A stretch of DNA of 64,000 nucleotides, taken from the NCBI RefSeq assembly GCF_006974105.1, contig NZ_CP036282.1, positions 1-64,000 of the forward strand, read 5' to 3'. Position 1 is the first letter of the stretch. Each line of letters begins with the position of its first letter. The notes under the pieces are model-generated. The model worked only from the letters and a program-made list of their open reading frames with translations. It did no database searches and had not been told where the DNA came from. This stretch comes from Rhodoferax aquaticus (GTDB lineage Bacteria; Pseudomonadota; Gammaproteobacteria; Burkholderiales; Burkholderiaceae_C). This document shows positions 19,940 to 28,554 of this stretch, in pieces. The position numbers and the translations under genes are program-made.

Positions 19940-20154
19940 GAAGTCTGTGTGGGCCAGAGCCCGTACCGCTAAACGTAGCAGCTGATCACCGAACAACGCC
20001 TGCGAACACCATGGGCTGACGGCGCTCACAAGGTCGTACAAAGACATACGCCTCGCAACACCCTGCTTCACAGGCATGCAGTTTTACGGTTTGAGTTTGC
20101 TTTTGACTGCGCAGGTACTGAAACCGAACATGGCATTCGGCGTGCACCAGCCCA
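19940..20154. other. Gap with no supported gene
   Basis: Short open frames on the minus strand continue upstream of the glycine-zipper gene but show no family features. I see no regulatory motif that I can name. Confidence 0.4.
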
Positions 20155-20370
20155 TCAAGCCTGTGGCCAAGGGCACGGCGCCCAGCCATCCCGCTCAAGG
20201 CGGCGCAGCAGACGCGTCACGATCTCACGCACCGTGCCCAGCTCGTCGGCCAGCGTCCGGAAGGCCACTGCATCGATCAGACTGGTCAAATCGGCCATGC
20301 GCTCGGCAAACAAGCCCAGCACCAGGTTGCGGAAGGCGGGTGTGTCCAGCCATCGGACAAAGGTGGCAGG
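20155..20370 (-). pseudogene. Crp/Fnr family regulator remnant
   Basis: A 71-codon open frame on the minus strand reads like the middle and end of a Crp/Fnr regulator: TPAFRNLVLGLFAERMADLT (dimer helix), IDAVAFR, then directly LADELGTVREIVTRLLRRLE (HTH) and RDGW before a divergent tail and stop. The cyclic-nucleotide-type beta barrel is missing, and the stretch normally found between the dimer helix and the HTH is deleted in frame. No start codon or ribosome site is visible. It lies beside the copper genes but may have had another role. Confidence 0.75.
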
Positions 20371-20477
20371 GCTGCCCCTCGGAGAAGAGGTAGGTTTGGC
20401 TCGGCACCGTGATACTTTATCCCTCCAGCCCCAGTGCTGCCAAGGCGGTGGACATCATGGGTGCGTTTTGGTGCTCT

Positions 20478-20520
20478 AGCGCTCGTTGGATAGGCGTGAG
20501 TAGCTATGTATTTGATAGTG
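20478..20520 (+). repeat. Diverged copy of the hairpin repeat at the cueR 3' end
   Basis: GCGCTCGTTGGATAGGCGTG then AGTAGCTATGTATTTGATAG aligns with the full repeat over about 40 bases. It overlaps the last five codons and stop of cueR (20504), so the repeat supplies the end of that protein. Confidence 0.6.
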
Positions 20521-20956
20521 AGTTGCTGTCGCCCGCTAGGTCGTCCAAGATGGGGCAGTCCGGCCGGTCGTCGCCATGGCAGCAGTGCAGCAGGGTGGAG
20601 AGGGTGCGTTGCATGGCCTGCATGGCGGCGATGCGCTCACTCAGTTCGTCCATATGCCTCTGGGCGATCTTCTTGACGTTGGCACTCGCGCGACGCTTGT
20701 TTTGCCACAAGCCCACCAGCTCGCCGATTTCGGCCATGGAGAAGCCTAGGTCGCGGCAGCGCTTGATGAAGCGCAGGGTGTGCACATCGGCCGCGCTGTA
20801 AAGCCTATAGCCACTGTCGGTGCGCGTGACCTTGCCCAGCAGCCCCAGCGACTCGTAGTGCCGCAGCATCTTGGCAGACACACCGCTTTGCCGGGCGGCC
20901 TCGCCAATGTTGACCGGCTCGGTGGATACCGGCGCGGGCCTAGGCTGCAACGGCAT
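20504..20956 (-). CDS. cueR: Copper-responsive MerR-family regulator (CueR type)
   Basis: 150 residues. N-terminal MerR HTH (VNIGEAARQSGVSAKMLRHY, then DSGYRLYSAADVHTLRFIKR), a dimer coiled coil, and the metal loop CCHGDDRPDCPIL with the two cysteines that bind Cu(I)/Ag(I)/Au(I) in CueR-type proteins. The ATG at 20956 follows GAAGAAGG and overlaps copZ by 17 bases, so the two are one operon. Two MerR-type promoters with 19-base spacers (before copZ and before copA) are its likely targets. The stop lies within a repeat copy. Confidence 0.92.
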   Translation of the reverse strand: MPLQPRPAPVSTEPVNIGEAARQSGVSAKMLRHYESLGLLGKVTRTDSGYRLYSAADVHTLRFIKRCRDLGFSMAEIGELVGLWQNKRRASANVKKIAQRHMDELSERIAAMQAMQRTLSTLLHCCHGDDRPDCPILDDLAGDSNSLSNT

Positions 20957-21137
20957 AGCCTTCTTCGGCAATGGCCCTGGCCAAGGTTTCGCGGGCTTGG
21001 GTAGATGCCACTTCCACTTTGTTTTGGCTGCGGTCGATCTTTACCTGGGCTTGCGGGTCGGCCTCTTGGATAGCGCGGGTAACAGCTTTTTCGCAATGTC
21101 CGCAGGTCATGCCGGTGACGGTAAAGGTTTGGTTCAT
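20940..21137 (-). CDS. copZ: Copper chaperone CopZ (HMA domain)
   Basis: 65 residues, a single heavy-metal-associated domain with the metal motif GMTCGHC near residues 9-15. It carries Cu(I) to the CopA ATPase or to the regulator. The ATG is preceded by AGGAG at good distance, and a MerR-type promoter lies 28 bases upstream. First gene of copZ-cueR. Confidence 0.93.
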   Translation of the reverse strand: MNQTFTVTGMTCGHCEKAVTRAIQEADPQAQVKIDRSQNKVEVASTQARETLARAIAEEGYAVAA

Positions 21138-21164
21138 GGTGACTCCTGGTAGGTTGATGCAAGC

Positions 21165-21195
21165 ATTGTGAACCTTGCTACGGTGGGAGGGTCAA
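21165..21195 (-). promoter_or_regulatory. CueR-type promoter of copZ-cueR
   Basis: Minus strand -35 TTGACC (21190-21195) and -10 CACAAT (21165-21170) with a 19-base spacer, the over-long spacing typical of MerR-activated promoters. The spacer carries the dyad ACCCTCC ... GCAAGGT (21172-21192), close to the known CueR operator pattern. Confidence 0.85.
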
Positions 21196-21282
21196 GCGTT
21201 GGCGTCGATGACTTGCTGCGACGTGGGACAACAAGTTTGCACGTAAGCTTGTTCTACGATGCAATGGAGAGGAGAGCTTCAC

Positions 21283-21738
21283 ATGGAGATTAGCAAAGCC
21301 ACGGTGGAGGATGCACCCGCCATCAGCCGCCTGATTGGCAGCGTGGCCCGATTTTTCACCTTGCAGCCTGATGGGGCGGGTGCCGAAGAGTTTCTGAAGA
21401 CCATCTCTGCAGATGCATTGGCCAAGTGCTTGGCCGATCCGCGCTTTTCGTACTTCAAAGGGCTTGAAAGCGGAGCCTTAGCGGGGGTGGTCGCAGTGCG
21501 TGACGCTAGCCATCTGTACCACCTGTTTGTAGACGAGTCATTCCAGCGCAGAGGCCTAAGCCACCAGCTGTGGGCTCATGCCCGTGCTGCCGTGCAGGAA
21601 GCCAACCCCGGCTACTTCACAGTCAACTCCACGCCCTATGCGCAGCCGGTGTACGAGCGCTTCGGGTTTGTGGCCACCGGACCGCGCGCGGAGACCCACG
21701 GCATCGCTTTTGTGCCCATGCGTTGGGTAAGCGCTTGA
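21283..21738 (+). CDS. GNAT family N-acetyltransferase
   Basis: 151 residues starting MEISKATVEDAPAISRLIGS. The acetyl-CoA site is in LYHLFVDESFQRRGLSHQLW (R/Q-x-x-G pattern) and the C-terminal strand in FTVNSTPYAQPVYERFGFVA. The ATG at 21283 follows GGAGAG at proper distance, better than the upstream ATG at 21259. It is inserted between copZ and copA, and its stop codon lies in the copA promoter. Substrate unknown. Confidence 0.9.
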   Translation: MEISKATVEDAPAISRLIGSVARFFTLQPDGAGAEEFLKTISADALAKCLADPRFSYFKGLESGALAGVVAVRDASHLYHLFVDESFQRRGLSHQLWAHARAAVQEANPGYFTVNSTPYAQPVYERFGFVATGPRAETHGIAFVPMRWVSA

Positions 21739-21765
21739 CCTTCCCCCTGTGGCAAGCCCTAAGCT
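21735..21765 (+). promoter_or_regulatory. CueR-type promoter of copA, likely leaderless
   Basis: -35 TTGACC (21735-21740), 19-base spacer, -10 TAAGCT (21760-21765). The spacer region carries ACCTTCCCCC ... GGCAAG, a CueR-like half-dyad pair. Transcription would start about 6-7 bases after the -10 box, at or next to the copA ATG (21772), and no ribosome binding site is present before that ATG. Confidence 0.78.
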
Positions 21766-21771
21766 TGCGGT

Positions 21772-24171
21772 ATGACTACTGAAACCCCCTCCCCCACGAC
21801 CATTGATATTGGCATTGGTGGCATGACCTGCGCATCGTGTGTGATGCGCGTGGAAAAAGCGCTGAAGAAGGTGCCCGGTGTGGACAGCGCCACGGTGAAC
21901 CTGGCCACCGAGTCCGCCCGCATTGCGGTGCACGATGCCGGCATGGAAGCGCGCTTGCGCCGTGCGGTGCGGGACGCGGGGTATGAGCCGCTGGCGCCCA
22001 GTGCGGCCATTGATGCGGTGGATGCCTCGCCCTGGGCTGGCTTCGCGCCGGTCGGCATTGGCCTGGCGTTGTGTGCGCCGCTGGTGCTGCCCATGGTGGG
22101 TGATCTGGTTGGCAAAGATTGGATGCTGCCCGCGCTGTGGCAGTTTTTTCTGGCCACGCCGGTGCAGTTCATTTTGGGGGCACGTTTTTACAAGGCCGGT
22201 TGGCATGCCTTGCTGGCTCGCACCGGCAATATGGACCTTCTGGTCGCACTGGGCACTACAGCGGGCTGGGCTTTGTCCATGTGGTTGTGGCTGACCGCCA
22301 CGGACCACAGCGCGCATGGCATGCCGGCCATGGAGCCGCACCTGTACTTTGAAGGCAGCGCCGTGGTGGTGACGCTGGTGCTGCTGGGCAAGTGGCTGGA
22401 GGCCCGCGCCAAGCGGCAGACGACAGCCGCCATTCGCGCCCTGCACAGCCTGCGGCCCGATACGGCGCACCTGTTGGTCGGGATGGCAGCCGCAGCGACG
22501 GGCCGCCCCGAGCAAAGCACGGCCCCCTTGGGGGGCAGCGACCCACACACTGGGGGGGAGCGTGGGGGCCATACCGTGGATGTGCCCGTGGCCGAGGTCT
22601 TGGTGGGCGACAAAATTGTGGTCAAACCCGGCGAGCGCTTTCCGGTGGACGGCACTTTGCTGGAAGGCCGTACGCAGGTGGACGAATCCATGTTGACGGG
22701 CGAACCGCTGCCTGTCGCCAAAGACGTGGGTGCCAAGCTCACGGGGGGCAGTATCAATGGCGAAGGCCGCGTGGTGTTGGAGGTAAAGGCGGTAGGCGTG
22801 GACACGGTGCTCTCCAGCATCATCCGCCTGGTGGAAGACGCACAGGCTGCCAAAGCGCCCATCCAGCGGCTGGTGGACCAGGTGAGCGCGGTATTTGTGC
22901 CGGTGGTGCTGGTGATTGCGCTGGCCACGCTGCTGGGCTGGTATTTCACGGGCCACAGCTTTGAAGTGGCTTTGATCCACGCCGTGGCGGTGCTGGTGAT
23001 TGCCTGCCCTTGCGCGCTGGGTTTGGCCACGCCGGCCGCCATCATGGCGGGCACGGGGGTGGCGGCCAAGTTCGGCATTCTGATCAAGGACGCGCAGGCG
23101 CTGGAGGTGGCGCACACCGTGAACGTGGTGGCTTTTGACAAAACCGGCACGCTCACCGTAGGCCAACCGCGCCTGACCGCGCTAGTGCCGGTGGGCATGG
23201 CGGAAGACGAAGCTCTGGCTCTGGCTGCTGCATTGCAAAGCGGCAGCGAGCACCCTTTGGCCCGCGCTGTGCTGCAGGCCGCCAAGGGTAAAGCGCTACC
23301 GATGTTGGCGCCTACTGACGTGCAATCTATTGCTGGTCGTGGCACACAAGGCAAAGTGGGGGAGCGCACTGTGCTGCTGGGCAGTCTGCGCTGGATGGCG
23401 GAGCTGGGGGTGAACATGACGCCGGTCGCGGCGCAAGCGGCTGATTTACAGGCTGCTGGTGCCACCGTCTCGGCCATGGCGGAGCAGCAAGCGCAAGGCC
23501 TCCAGCTGCTGGCCCTGCTCGCGTTCGCGGACGAGCCCAAGCCCGGCGCCAAAGAGGCGCTGGCCAGCCTGAAGGCTCGCGGCATCCAGACGGTGATGAT
23601 CTCCGGCGACAACCGTGGCGCGGCAGAGGCTATGGCAAAACGCCTGGGCCTGGACGCCAAGGATGTGCTGGCCGAGGTATTGCCCGGCGACAAAGCGGCG
23701 AAGGTGTTGGAGCTGAAGGTACATCGTGGCGTTTTGCCGCCGGGCCGCCCCAAGGCAAAACAGCCCCCTTGGGGGGCAGCGACCCGCGCAGCGGCGGAGC
23801 GTGGGGGTGTAGCGTTTGTCGGCGACGGCGTGAACGATGCGCCTGCGCTGGCGGCCGCCGATGTGGGCATGGCCATGGCCAACCCCAACGGCGGCGGCAC
23901 CGATGTGGCCATGCACGCGGCCGGCATCACGCTGATGCGGGGCGACCCGCTCTTGGTGGCGGCTGCGCTGGACATCAGCCGGCGCACGGTGTCCAAGATC
24001 CGGCAAAACCTGTTTTGGGCCTTTGCCTACAACGCAGCCGGCATACCGCTGGCCGCGTTGGGCTATCTGAGCCCGGTGGTGGCGGGCGCTGCGATGGCGC
24101 TGAGCTCGGTGAGTGTGATGACCAATGCGTTGCTGCTCAAGCGCTGGACGCCGGAACAGGGCGGCAAGTAG
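21772..24171 (+). CDS. copA: Copper-exporting P1B-type ATPase CopA with two repeat-derived insertions
   Basis: 799 residues. One N-terminal HMA domain (GGMTCASC, ~residues 16-23), membrane helices, TGEP in the actuator domain, the Cu(I) site CPC in [10 protein letters not shown] (~411), phosphorylation site DKTGTL (~456), SGDN and [10 protein letters not shown] (~683). It pumps Cu(I) out of the cytoplasm. Two segments, residues ~243-266 in the actuator domain and ~657-679 in the phosphorylation domain, are not part of the family and are encoded by two copies of one ~70-bp DNA repeat, both in frame. Without them the length (~750) is normal. Promoter is CueR-type and probably leaderless. Confidence 0.95.
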   Translation: MTTETPSPTTIDIGIGGMTCASCVMRVEKALKKVPGVDSATVNLATESARIAVHDAGMEARLRRAVRDAGYEPLAPSAAIDAVDASPWAGFAPVGIGLALCAPLVLPMVGDLVGKDWMLPALWQFFLATPVQFILGARFYKAGWHALLARTGNMDLLVALGTTAGWALSMWLWLTATDHSAHGMPAMEPHLYFEGSAVVVTLVLLGKWLEARAKRQTTAAIRALHSLRPDTAHLLVGMAAAATGRPEQSTAPLGGSDPHTGGERGGHTVDVPVAEVLVGDKIVVKPGERFPVDGTLLEGRTQVDESMLTGEPLPVAKDVGAKLTGGSINGEGRVVLEVKAVGVDTVLSSIIRLVEDAQAAKAPIQRLVDQVSAVFVPVVLVIALATLLGWYFTGHSFEVALIHAVAVLVIACPCALGLATPAAIMAGTGVAAKFGILIKDAQALEVAHTVNVVAFDKTGTLTVGQPRLTALVPVGMAEDEALALAAALQSGSEHPLARAVLQAAKGKALPMLAPTDVQSIAGRGTQGKVGERTVLLGSLRWMAELGVNMTPVAAQAADLQAAGATVSAMAEQQAQGLQLLALLAFADEPKPGAKEALASLKARGIQTVMISGDNRGAAEAMAKRLGLDAKDVLAEVLPGDKAAKVLELKVHRGVLPPGRPKAKQPPWGAATRAAAERGGVAFVGDGVNDAPALAAADVGMAMANPNGGGTDVAMHAAGITLMRGDPLLVAAALDISRRTVSKIRQNLFWAFAYNAAGIPLAALGYLSPVVAGAAMALSSVSVMTNALLLKRWTPEQGGK
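22500..22570 (+). repeat. GC-rich repeat, copy 1, in frame inside copA
   Basis: About 71 bases beginning GGGCCGCCCC, with the palindromic core GCCCCCTTGGGGGGC, then AGCGACCC and ending GGGAGCGTGGGGG. It matches copy 2 at 23742 with small indels that together total three bases, so the frame is kept. Read as [15 protein letters not shown]...GGERGG. Confidence 0.88.
23742..23809 (+). repeat. GC-rich repeat, copy 2, in frame inside copA
   Basis: 68 bases, same ends and core as copy 1 (GGGCCGCCCC, GCCCCCTTGGGGGGC, AGCGACCCG, GAGCGTGGGGG). Read as [20 protein letters not shown] then GG, directly before the conserved GDGVNDAP motif. I recall similar sequences scattered in Comamonadaceae genomes, usually outside genes. 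Confidence 0.88.
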
Positions 24172-24210
24172 CAGGCCTTCGCGCAGTAGTTCTGAGGATT
24201 TGAGGCCGAA

Positions 24211-24265
24211 ATTGGCCGTTGGCGCGCATGGAATATGCGCAGCACGCTACTAAATACATAGCGTT
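24211..24265 (+). repeat. Intergenic double-hairpin repeat, copy A
   Basis: ATTGGCCGTTGGCGCGCATG, then GAATATGCGC and CGCTACTAAATACATAGCG. First hairpin GCGCAT/ATGCGC, second CGCTA/TAGCG. It lies between the convergent copA and hisS-like genes. Confidence 0.8.
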
Positions 24266-24298
24266 CTGCGCGCTGACGCTATCCGCAGAGGGCGCTGC

Positions 24299-25618
24299 TT
24301 AGGCCGGAGACCAGGTCGCAGGGTCCGCCGCCACTTGCTCGCCCGTGAGCAGGTTTTTGACGTGGTGGCTGTCGGCCTCGCCGATGAACCACACGTAGGG
24401 AATGCCGCGTTTGGACGCCGCTTCAATCTGCTTGCCGTAGGCTTTGGGCGCGTGGTACAGGTCGGTGGCAATGCCACGGCCACGCAGGCGGTTGGCCAGG
24501 GCGTTGGCTTGGGGGCGGCTGGCATCGTCGTTCAGGGCGACCAGTACCTCGGTGGGAGTTTTGCGGGTGGGTTTGAGCACGCCTTTGGCAAACAGCAAAC
24601 CCAGGATGCGGGTGAGTCCGATGGACACGCCCACGCCGGGCAGCTTGACCTTGGCATCGTTGGCCAGGTTGTCGTAGCGTCCGCCGCCGCACACCGAGCC
24701 AGACGACTCAAAGCCTTGCATTTGGCCCTCGCACACCATGCCGGTGTAGTAGGCCAAGCCGCGTGCAATGGCCAGGTCGGCTGACACGGCAGGCGGTTTG
24801 CCTTCTGCCAATCGGGCAGCGTTCAGGTCGGCCGCGTTGTCCAGCACTTCGGTGAGTTCGGTCAAACCTTCTTCGAGCAGGGGGGTGGTGATGCCCAGGG
24901 CACGCACTTGCTCTACAAAGCCGGTATTCGCTGTTTTGATGGCCGCCATGGCCAAGCATTGGGCGGCTTGGTCGGCGCTCAGGTTCAATTCGGTTTGCAA
25001 GAGGGCGGCCACTTTGGGGGCACCAATTTTGTCGAGCTTGTCGACCACGCGCAGCACGGCGTTGGTGTCGGCAATGCCTAAGCCTTCGTAAAAGCCTTGC
25101 AAGAGTTTGCGGTTGTTCACCCGGATGGTGACAGGCGGAATGGGCAGCTGGCCCACGACCACGGCCAAGAGGCGCACCACCTCGGCGTCGTAGTGGCTGG
25201 GTAGGGTGCCGTCGCCAATCACGTCGATGTCGCACTGGGTGAACTCTCGGTAGCGACCTTCTTGGGGGCGCTCGCCGCGCCATACCTTTTGCATTTGGTA
25301 GCGCTTGAACGGAAAGCTCAGCTGGCCCTTGAACTGCTGCACGTAGCGCGCGGTGGGCACGGTGAGGTCAAAGCGCAGGCCGAACTCGGGAGGGGCTTTG
25401 GCTGCGTCGGCTTCCTCATGCAAGCGGGCGAGCACATAGATTTCTTTGTCGTCGCCATTGCCGGTCAGCACATGCGTGGGCTCGACGCTGCGCGTTTCGA
25501 TATTGGCAAAGCCGTACAGCTCGTACTGCTTGCGAATCGTGTCCATGCACTGCTGTTCTAGGAGGCGCTGCTCAGGCAGCCATTCGGGGAAGCCACTGAT
25601 GGGGGCAAACTTGCTCAT
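24299..25618 (-). CDS. hisS: Histidyl-tRNA synthetase (HisS), second-type
   Basis: 439 residues, a class II synthetase. Opening [20 protein letters not shown], histidine-site [14 protein letters not shown], motif 2 [20 protein letters not shown], motif 3 [12 protein letters not shown] and a C-terminal anticodon-binding domain. It would charge tRNA-His. The sequence is of the HisRS type known from actinobacteria, myxobacteria and eukaryotes rather than the compact E. coli type. In the HisA region the usual RGLDYY reads RGLAYYTG, replacing an aspartate that is widely conserved. It may therefore be a paralogue or have altered activity. The neighbourhood is not the usual der/ispG region of hisS. 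Confidence 0.85.
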   Translation of the reverse strand: MSKFAPISGFPEWLPEQRLLEQQCMDTIRKQYELYGFANIETRSVEPTHVLTGNGDDKEIYVLARLHEEADAAKAPPEFGLRFDLTVPTARYVQQFKGQLSFPFKRYQMQKVWRGERPQEGRYREFTQCDIDVIGDGTLPSHYDAEVVRLLAVVVGQLPIPPVTIRVNNRKLLQGFYEGLGIADTNAVLRVVDKLDKIGAPKVAALLQTELNLSADQAAQCLAMAAIKTANTGFVEQVRALGITTPLLEEGLTELTEVLDNAADLNAARLAEGKPPAVSADLAIARGLAYYTGMVCEGQMQGFESSGSVCGGGRYDNLANDAKVKLPGVGVSIGLTRILGLLFAKGVLKPTRKTPTEVLVALNDDASRPQANALANRLRGRGIATDLYHAPKAYGKQIEAASKRGIPYVWFIGEADSHHVKNLLTGEQVAADPATWSPA

Positions 25619-25810
25619 GATGGGTATTTGGGTGCTGGCCGGATTGGCGTAGAGGGCGCAAGTGTAAATCCCCCGCTGGGACCATTCGTGGGCCCGCCCC
25701 CTTTACAAGTTTTTAACAAGCATGGTAGGCTGGCTTTTCAGGGACGAAAAACAGAGATACGTGGGAGCCGCCACTCGCGGCTTGGTCTTTTATTTAGCAG
25801 GACAGTCACC

Positions 25811-27994
25811 ATGGTTCAACCCGCAGCGCGAACGCCCGTTTTCCCCCCACGCGCAGGCGTGCAGTTCTCCCTCAATACCAAAATCTGTGTGGCCGCCAGT
25901 GTGCTGGCGCTGGTGTCCCTGGGGCTCACGGCCACGGTGATTGGGCTCAAAAGTAGCACCACGGCCAAAGAAGCCACCATGGGTTTGGCCCGCACCTCGG
26001 CCCGCGAAGCTGCTGGTGTGTTGCAAAGCCGAATCAGTGCCAACTTATCCACTGTGGTGGCCTTGAGCGGGTCCATGCGCAGTACCAAGGCGGCCAACTT
26101 GCCCCTGGAGCGCGAGCAAATTGACGAGATGGTCAAGGCCGCGCTGATGAGTTCGGATGATTTTGTGGGTGCTGCCGTGACCTGGGAGCCCAATGCGCTG
26201 GACGGCAAGGATGCCGAATACGCGGACAAAAAGCCTAACTACGACGCCACCGGTCGGCACATGCCGTACTGGACCCGGTCTGCCAACAACACCTTCCATG
26301 TGGACCCGATTGTGTTTGACCCCGCACCCGGTGCCAATGACTGGTATGACGTGCCCAAACGCACCAGCAAGGTGTTCTTCACCGAGCCTTACATCTACCC
26401 GATTGAAGGCAAAGATGTGCTGATGGCATCTTTGGTAGCCCCCATCTTGGTGGAGGGCAAGTTCCAAGGCGTCGCTAGTGCAGATTTCACGCTGACCCAG
26501 TTGGGCAAGATTCTGGGCGAGCTCAAGCCACTTGAGGGTGCCGAGTTGTCGCTGCTCTCTAACGGCGGCTTGTATGCCAGCCACAAGGACGCAGCGCGTA
26601 TTAACAAAAAGGCGGACGATGTGCCCGCTGCTGGCCTAGAGCAAGTGGCCAAGGGTTTGGCGTATGAGTATGTGGACGACCAAGGGGTGGTGAATTTATT
26701 GCAGCCCTTGAAGGTGCACCCGGACGCTGCACCCTGGAGTGTGCGTATGAGCTTCCCGGGCAGCGTGGCCACGGCCTCTTCGCGGGAGTTGCTGGCCTAC
26801 ACCTTGGTCGTGGCGCTGGTGTGTGCGGCGCTCACCGCGGCCATTTTGGTGACGGTGGTGTACCGCCTGATGAAGCCTTTGCGCTCCTTGGCCACAGTCA
26901 TGGCGGGCATGGCCAGTGGCGATGCCGATCTGAGCGTCCGCCTAGAGGTCAAAGGACACGATGAACTTGCGACGATTGGCTTGGGGTTCAACACATTCGT
27001 GGAAAAAATCCATGGGGTACTGGCGCAAGTGCGCTCCAGTGCCGACAGCGTGGCCAATGCCAGCGCCGAGATTGCGCAGGGCAATAACGACCTGTCCGCC
27101 CGTACCGAGCAGCAAGCCAGCGCTTTGGAGCAAACCGCTGCATCGATGGAAGAGCTAAGCGGCACGGTGACTCAAAATGCGGCCAGTGCGCGCCAAGCCA
27201 ACCAGTTGGCGGCCAACGCCAGCATGGTGGCTGCAGAGGGCGGTGCGGTGGTCAACCAAGTGGTGCAGACCATGAAGGGTATCAATGACGCCTCCAAAAA
27301 GATTGCCGACATCATCAGCGTGATTGACGGCATCGCCTTCCAAACCAATATTTTGGCGCTTAATGCCGCCGTGGAGGCGGCCCGGGCGGGTGAACAGGGG
27401 CGTGGCTTTGCCGTGGTGGCCAGTGAGGTGCGTTCTTTGGCCGGGCGCTCGGCCGATGCTGCCAAAGAGATCAAAACCCTGATCACCGATAGTGTGGAGC
27501 GGGTCGAAAAGGGCACGACATTGGTGGACCAGGCAGGTGAGACCATGACCGAGGTAGCCACCAGCATTCGCCGGGTGACGGACATCATGGGAGAGATCAG
27601 CTCGGCCAGTTCCGAGCAGGCCTTGGGCGTGGTGCAGGTGGGCGAGGCGGTAAAGCAGATGGACCAAACCACGCAGCAAAATGCGGCCTTGGTGGAGGAA
27701 ATGGCGGCTGCTGCCAGCAGCTTGAAGTCGCAAGCGCAAGAGCTGGTGAGCACGGTGAGTGTGTTCAAGCTGGGCCAAACCGCAAGCGCCGTGGTGTTGC
27801 CCAAGGCCAAAGTGCGCTCCAACGCGCCGAGCAACCCGGCATTCAAAGGCCCAGAACGCAGAGCCCTGGGGGCTGCACGTGGTGCGTCAAGCGCCTCGGC
27901 ACGCAGCACGCCAAGTGCTTCTTCCTCCAAGCCCAGCGCTAGTGCTGCGCCCACCGCGAAAGCTGGTGGTGACGAGGACTGGGAAACTTTCTAG
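25811..27994 (+). CDS. Methyl-accepting chemotaxis protein with CheR-docking tail
   Basis: 727 residues. A membrane helix near residues 25-45, a large periplasmic region with dCache-like features ([49 protein letters not shown]), a second helix near residue 335-357, HAMP, and the signalling hairpin [20 protein letters not shown]. It ends DEDWETF, the pentapeptide that docks CheR methyltransferase. The frame is open 61 codons further upstream, but the ATG at 25811 preceded by AGGA gives the proper membrane topology. The ligand is unknown. Confidence 0.93.
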   Translation: MVQPAARTPVFPPRAGVQFSLNTKICVAASVLALVSLGLTATVIGLKSSTTAKEATMGLARTSAREAAGVLQSRISANLSTVVALSGSMRSTKAANLPLEREQIDEMVKAALMSSDDFVGAAVTWEPNALDGKDAEYADKKPNYDATGRHMPYWTRSANNTFHVDPIVFDPAPGANDWYDVPKRTSKVFFTEPYIYPIEGKDVLMASLVAPILVEGKFQGVASADFTLTQLGKILGELKPLEGAELSLLSNGGLYASHKDAARINKKADDVPAAGLEQVAKGLAYEYVDDQGVVNLLQPLKVHPDAAPWSVRMSFPGSVATASSRELLAYTLVVALVCAALTAAILVTVVYRLMKPLRSLATVMAGMASGDADLSVRLEVKGHDELATIGLGFNTFVEKIHGVLAQVRSSADSVANASAEIAQGNNDLSARTEQQASALEQTAASMEELSGTVTQNAASARQANQLAANASMVAAEGGAVVNQVVQTMKGINDASKKIADIISVIDGIAFQTNILALNAAVEAARAGEQGRGFAVVASEVRSLAGRSADAAKEIKTLITDSVERVEKGTTLVDQAGETMTEVATSIRRVTDIMGEISSASSEQALGVVQVGEAVKQMDQTTQQNAALVEEMAAAASSLKSQAQELVSTVSVFKLGQTASAVVLPKAKVRSNAPSNPAFKGPERRALGAARGASSASARSTPSASSSKPSASAAPTAKAGGDEDWETF

Positions 27995-28302
27995 CCTTGC
28001 TGTGGCGGAGTTTCTGGACTCTGCGCAGCTGCCTGGGACACCGCCATCGCTTGCAATTGCATGTGGAGCAATACCGCGCTCTGGCGCACGATGTCTGAGC
28101 CTGACTGCATGGCCGTGTGCACCACGGTGCGGGCGTAGTTCGCGTCGCTGTGCAGGCGGTTGGCGTCAATCCACCAACCCAAACCCGTCAGCAGCCATTT
28201 CAGGTCGGTTTCCCGCAGCACGGTGTCGCAATGCTCCCCATCGGCAGGCTGCGGGGCTGTGTGTGCCGTGCTGTCGGGTGCTGTGCGCAGGGGTGTTTGC
28301 AT
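27991..28302 (-). CDS. Conserved hypothetical protein
   Basis: 103 residues, soluble. [20 protein letters not shown] and [20 protein letters not shown] give a helical protein; proline/alanine-rich ends. I recall similar proteins in Comamonadaceae but no function. Its stop codon overlaps the end of the chemoreceptor gene by four bases on the opposite strand. Confidence 0.6.
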   Translation of the reverse strand: MQTPLRTAPDSTAHTAPQPADGEHCDTVLRETDLKWLLTGLGWWIDANRLHSDANYARTVVHTAMQSGSDIVRQSAVLLHMQLQAMAVSQAAAQSPETPPQQG

Positions 28303-28554
28303 GGTCCGTGCCTTTAGATGTGGGGGGAAGCGCGGGGCAACTATAGGCAGCTGTGCGCAGACCTAGGCTTGGGTTTGACCCCGAAAGGCAGCCGAGTTGG
28401 AGCGCTAACAGCATGCGGAATTGATAGAGGCGGGGCTACAAAGGGGTGCATCTTTGGCTTGGTGAATAGGCGCGCCAAGCCTATGATGTTTGCTGCGTGG
28501 CTTGCTCGCCAGTGTCCCCGCCATGGCTGCCAATTTCATTCCAAGGAGACTCCC

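Noticed and set aside
19986..20198. 70-codon minus-strand frame with several cysteines upstream of the glycine-zipper gene
   Set aside because: No start signal or recognisable motif; it overlaps the end of the Crp/Fnr remnant in another phase.
20746..21162. 138-codon minus-strand frame across copZ and cueR
   Set aside because: It is an out-of-phase reading of the copZ-cueR overlap; the MerR and HMA frames are clear.
21556..23996. Very long minus-strand open frames (536 and 602 codons) opposite copA
   Set aside because: They are shadows of GC-rich copA codons; composition is low-complexity and no domain is seen.
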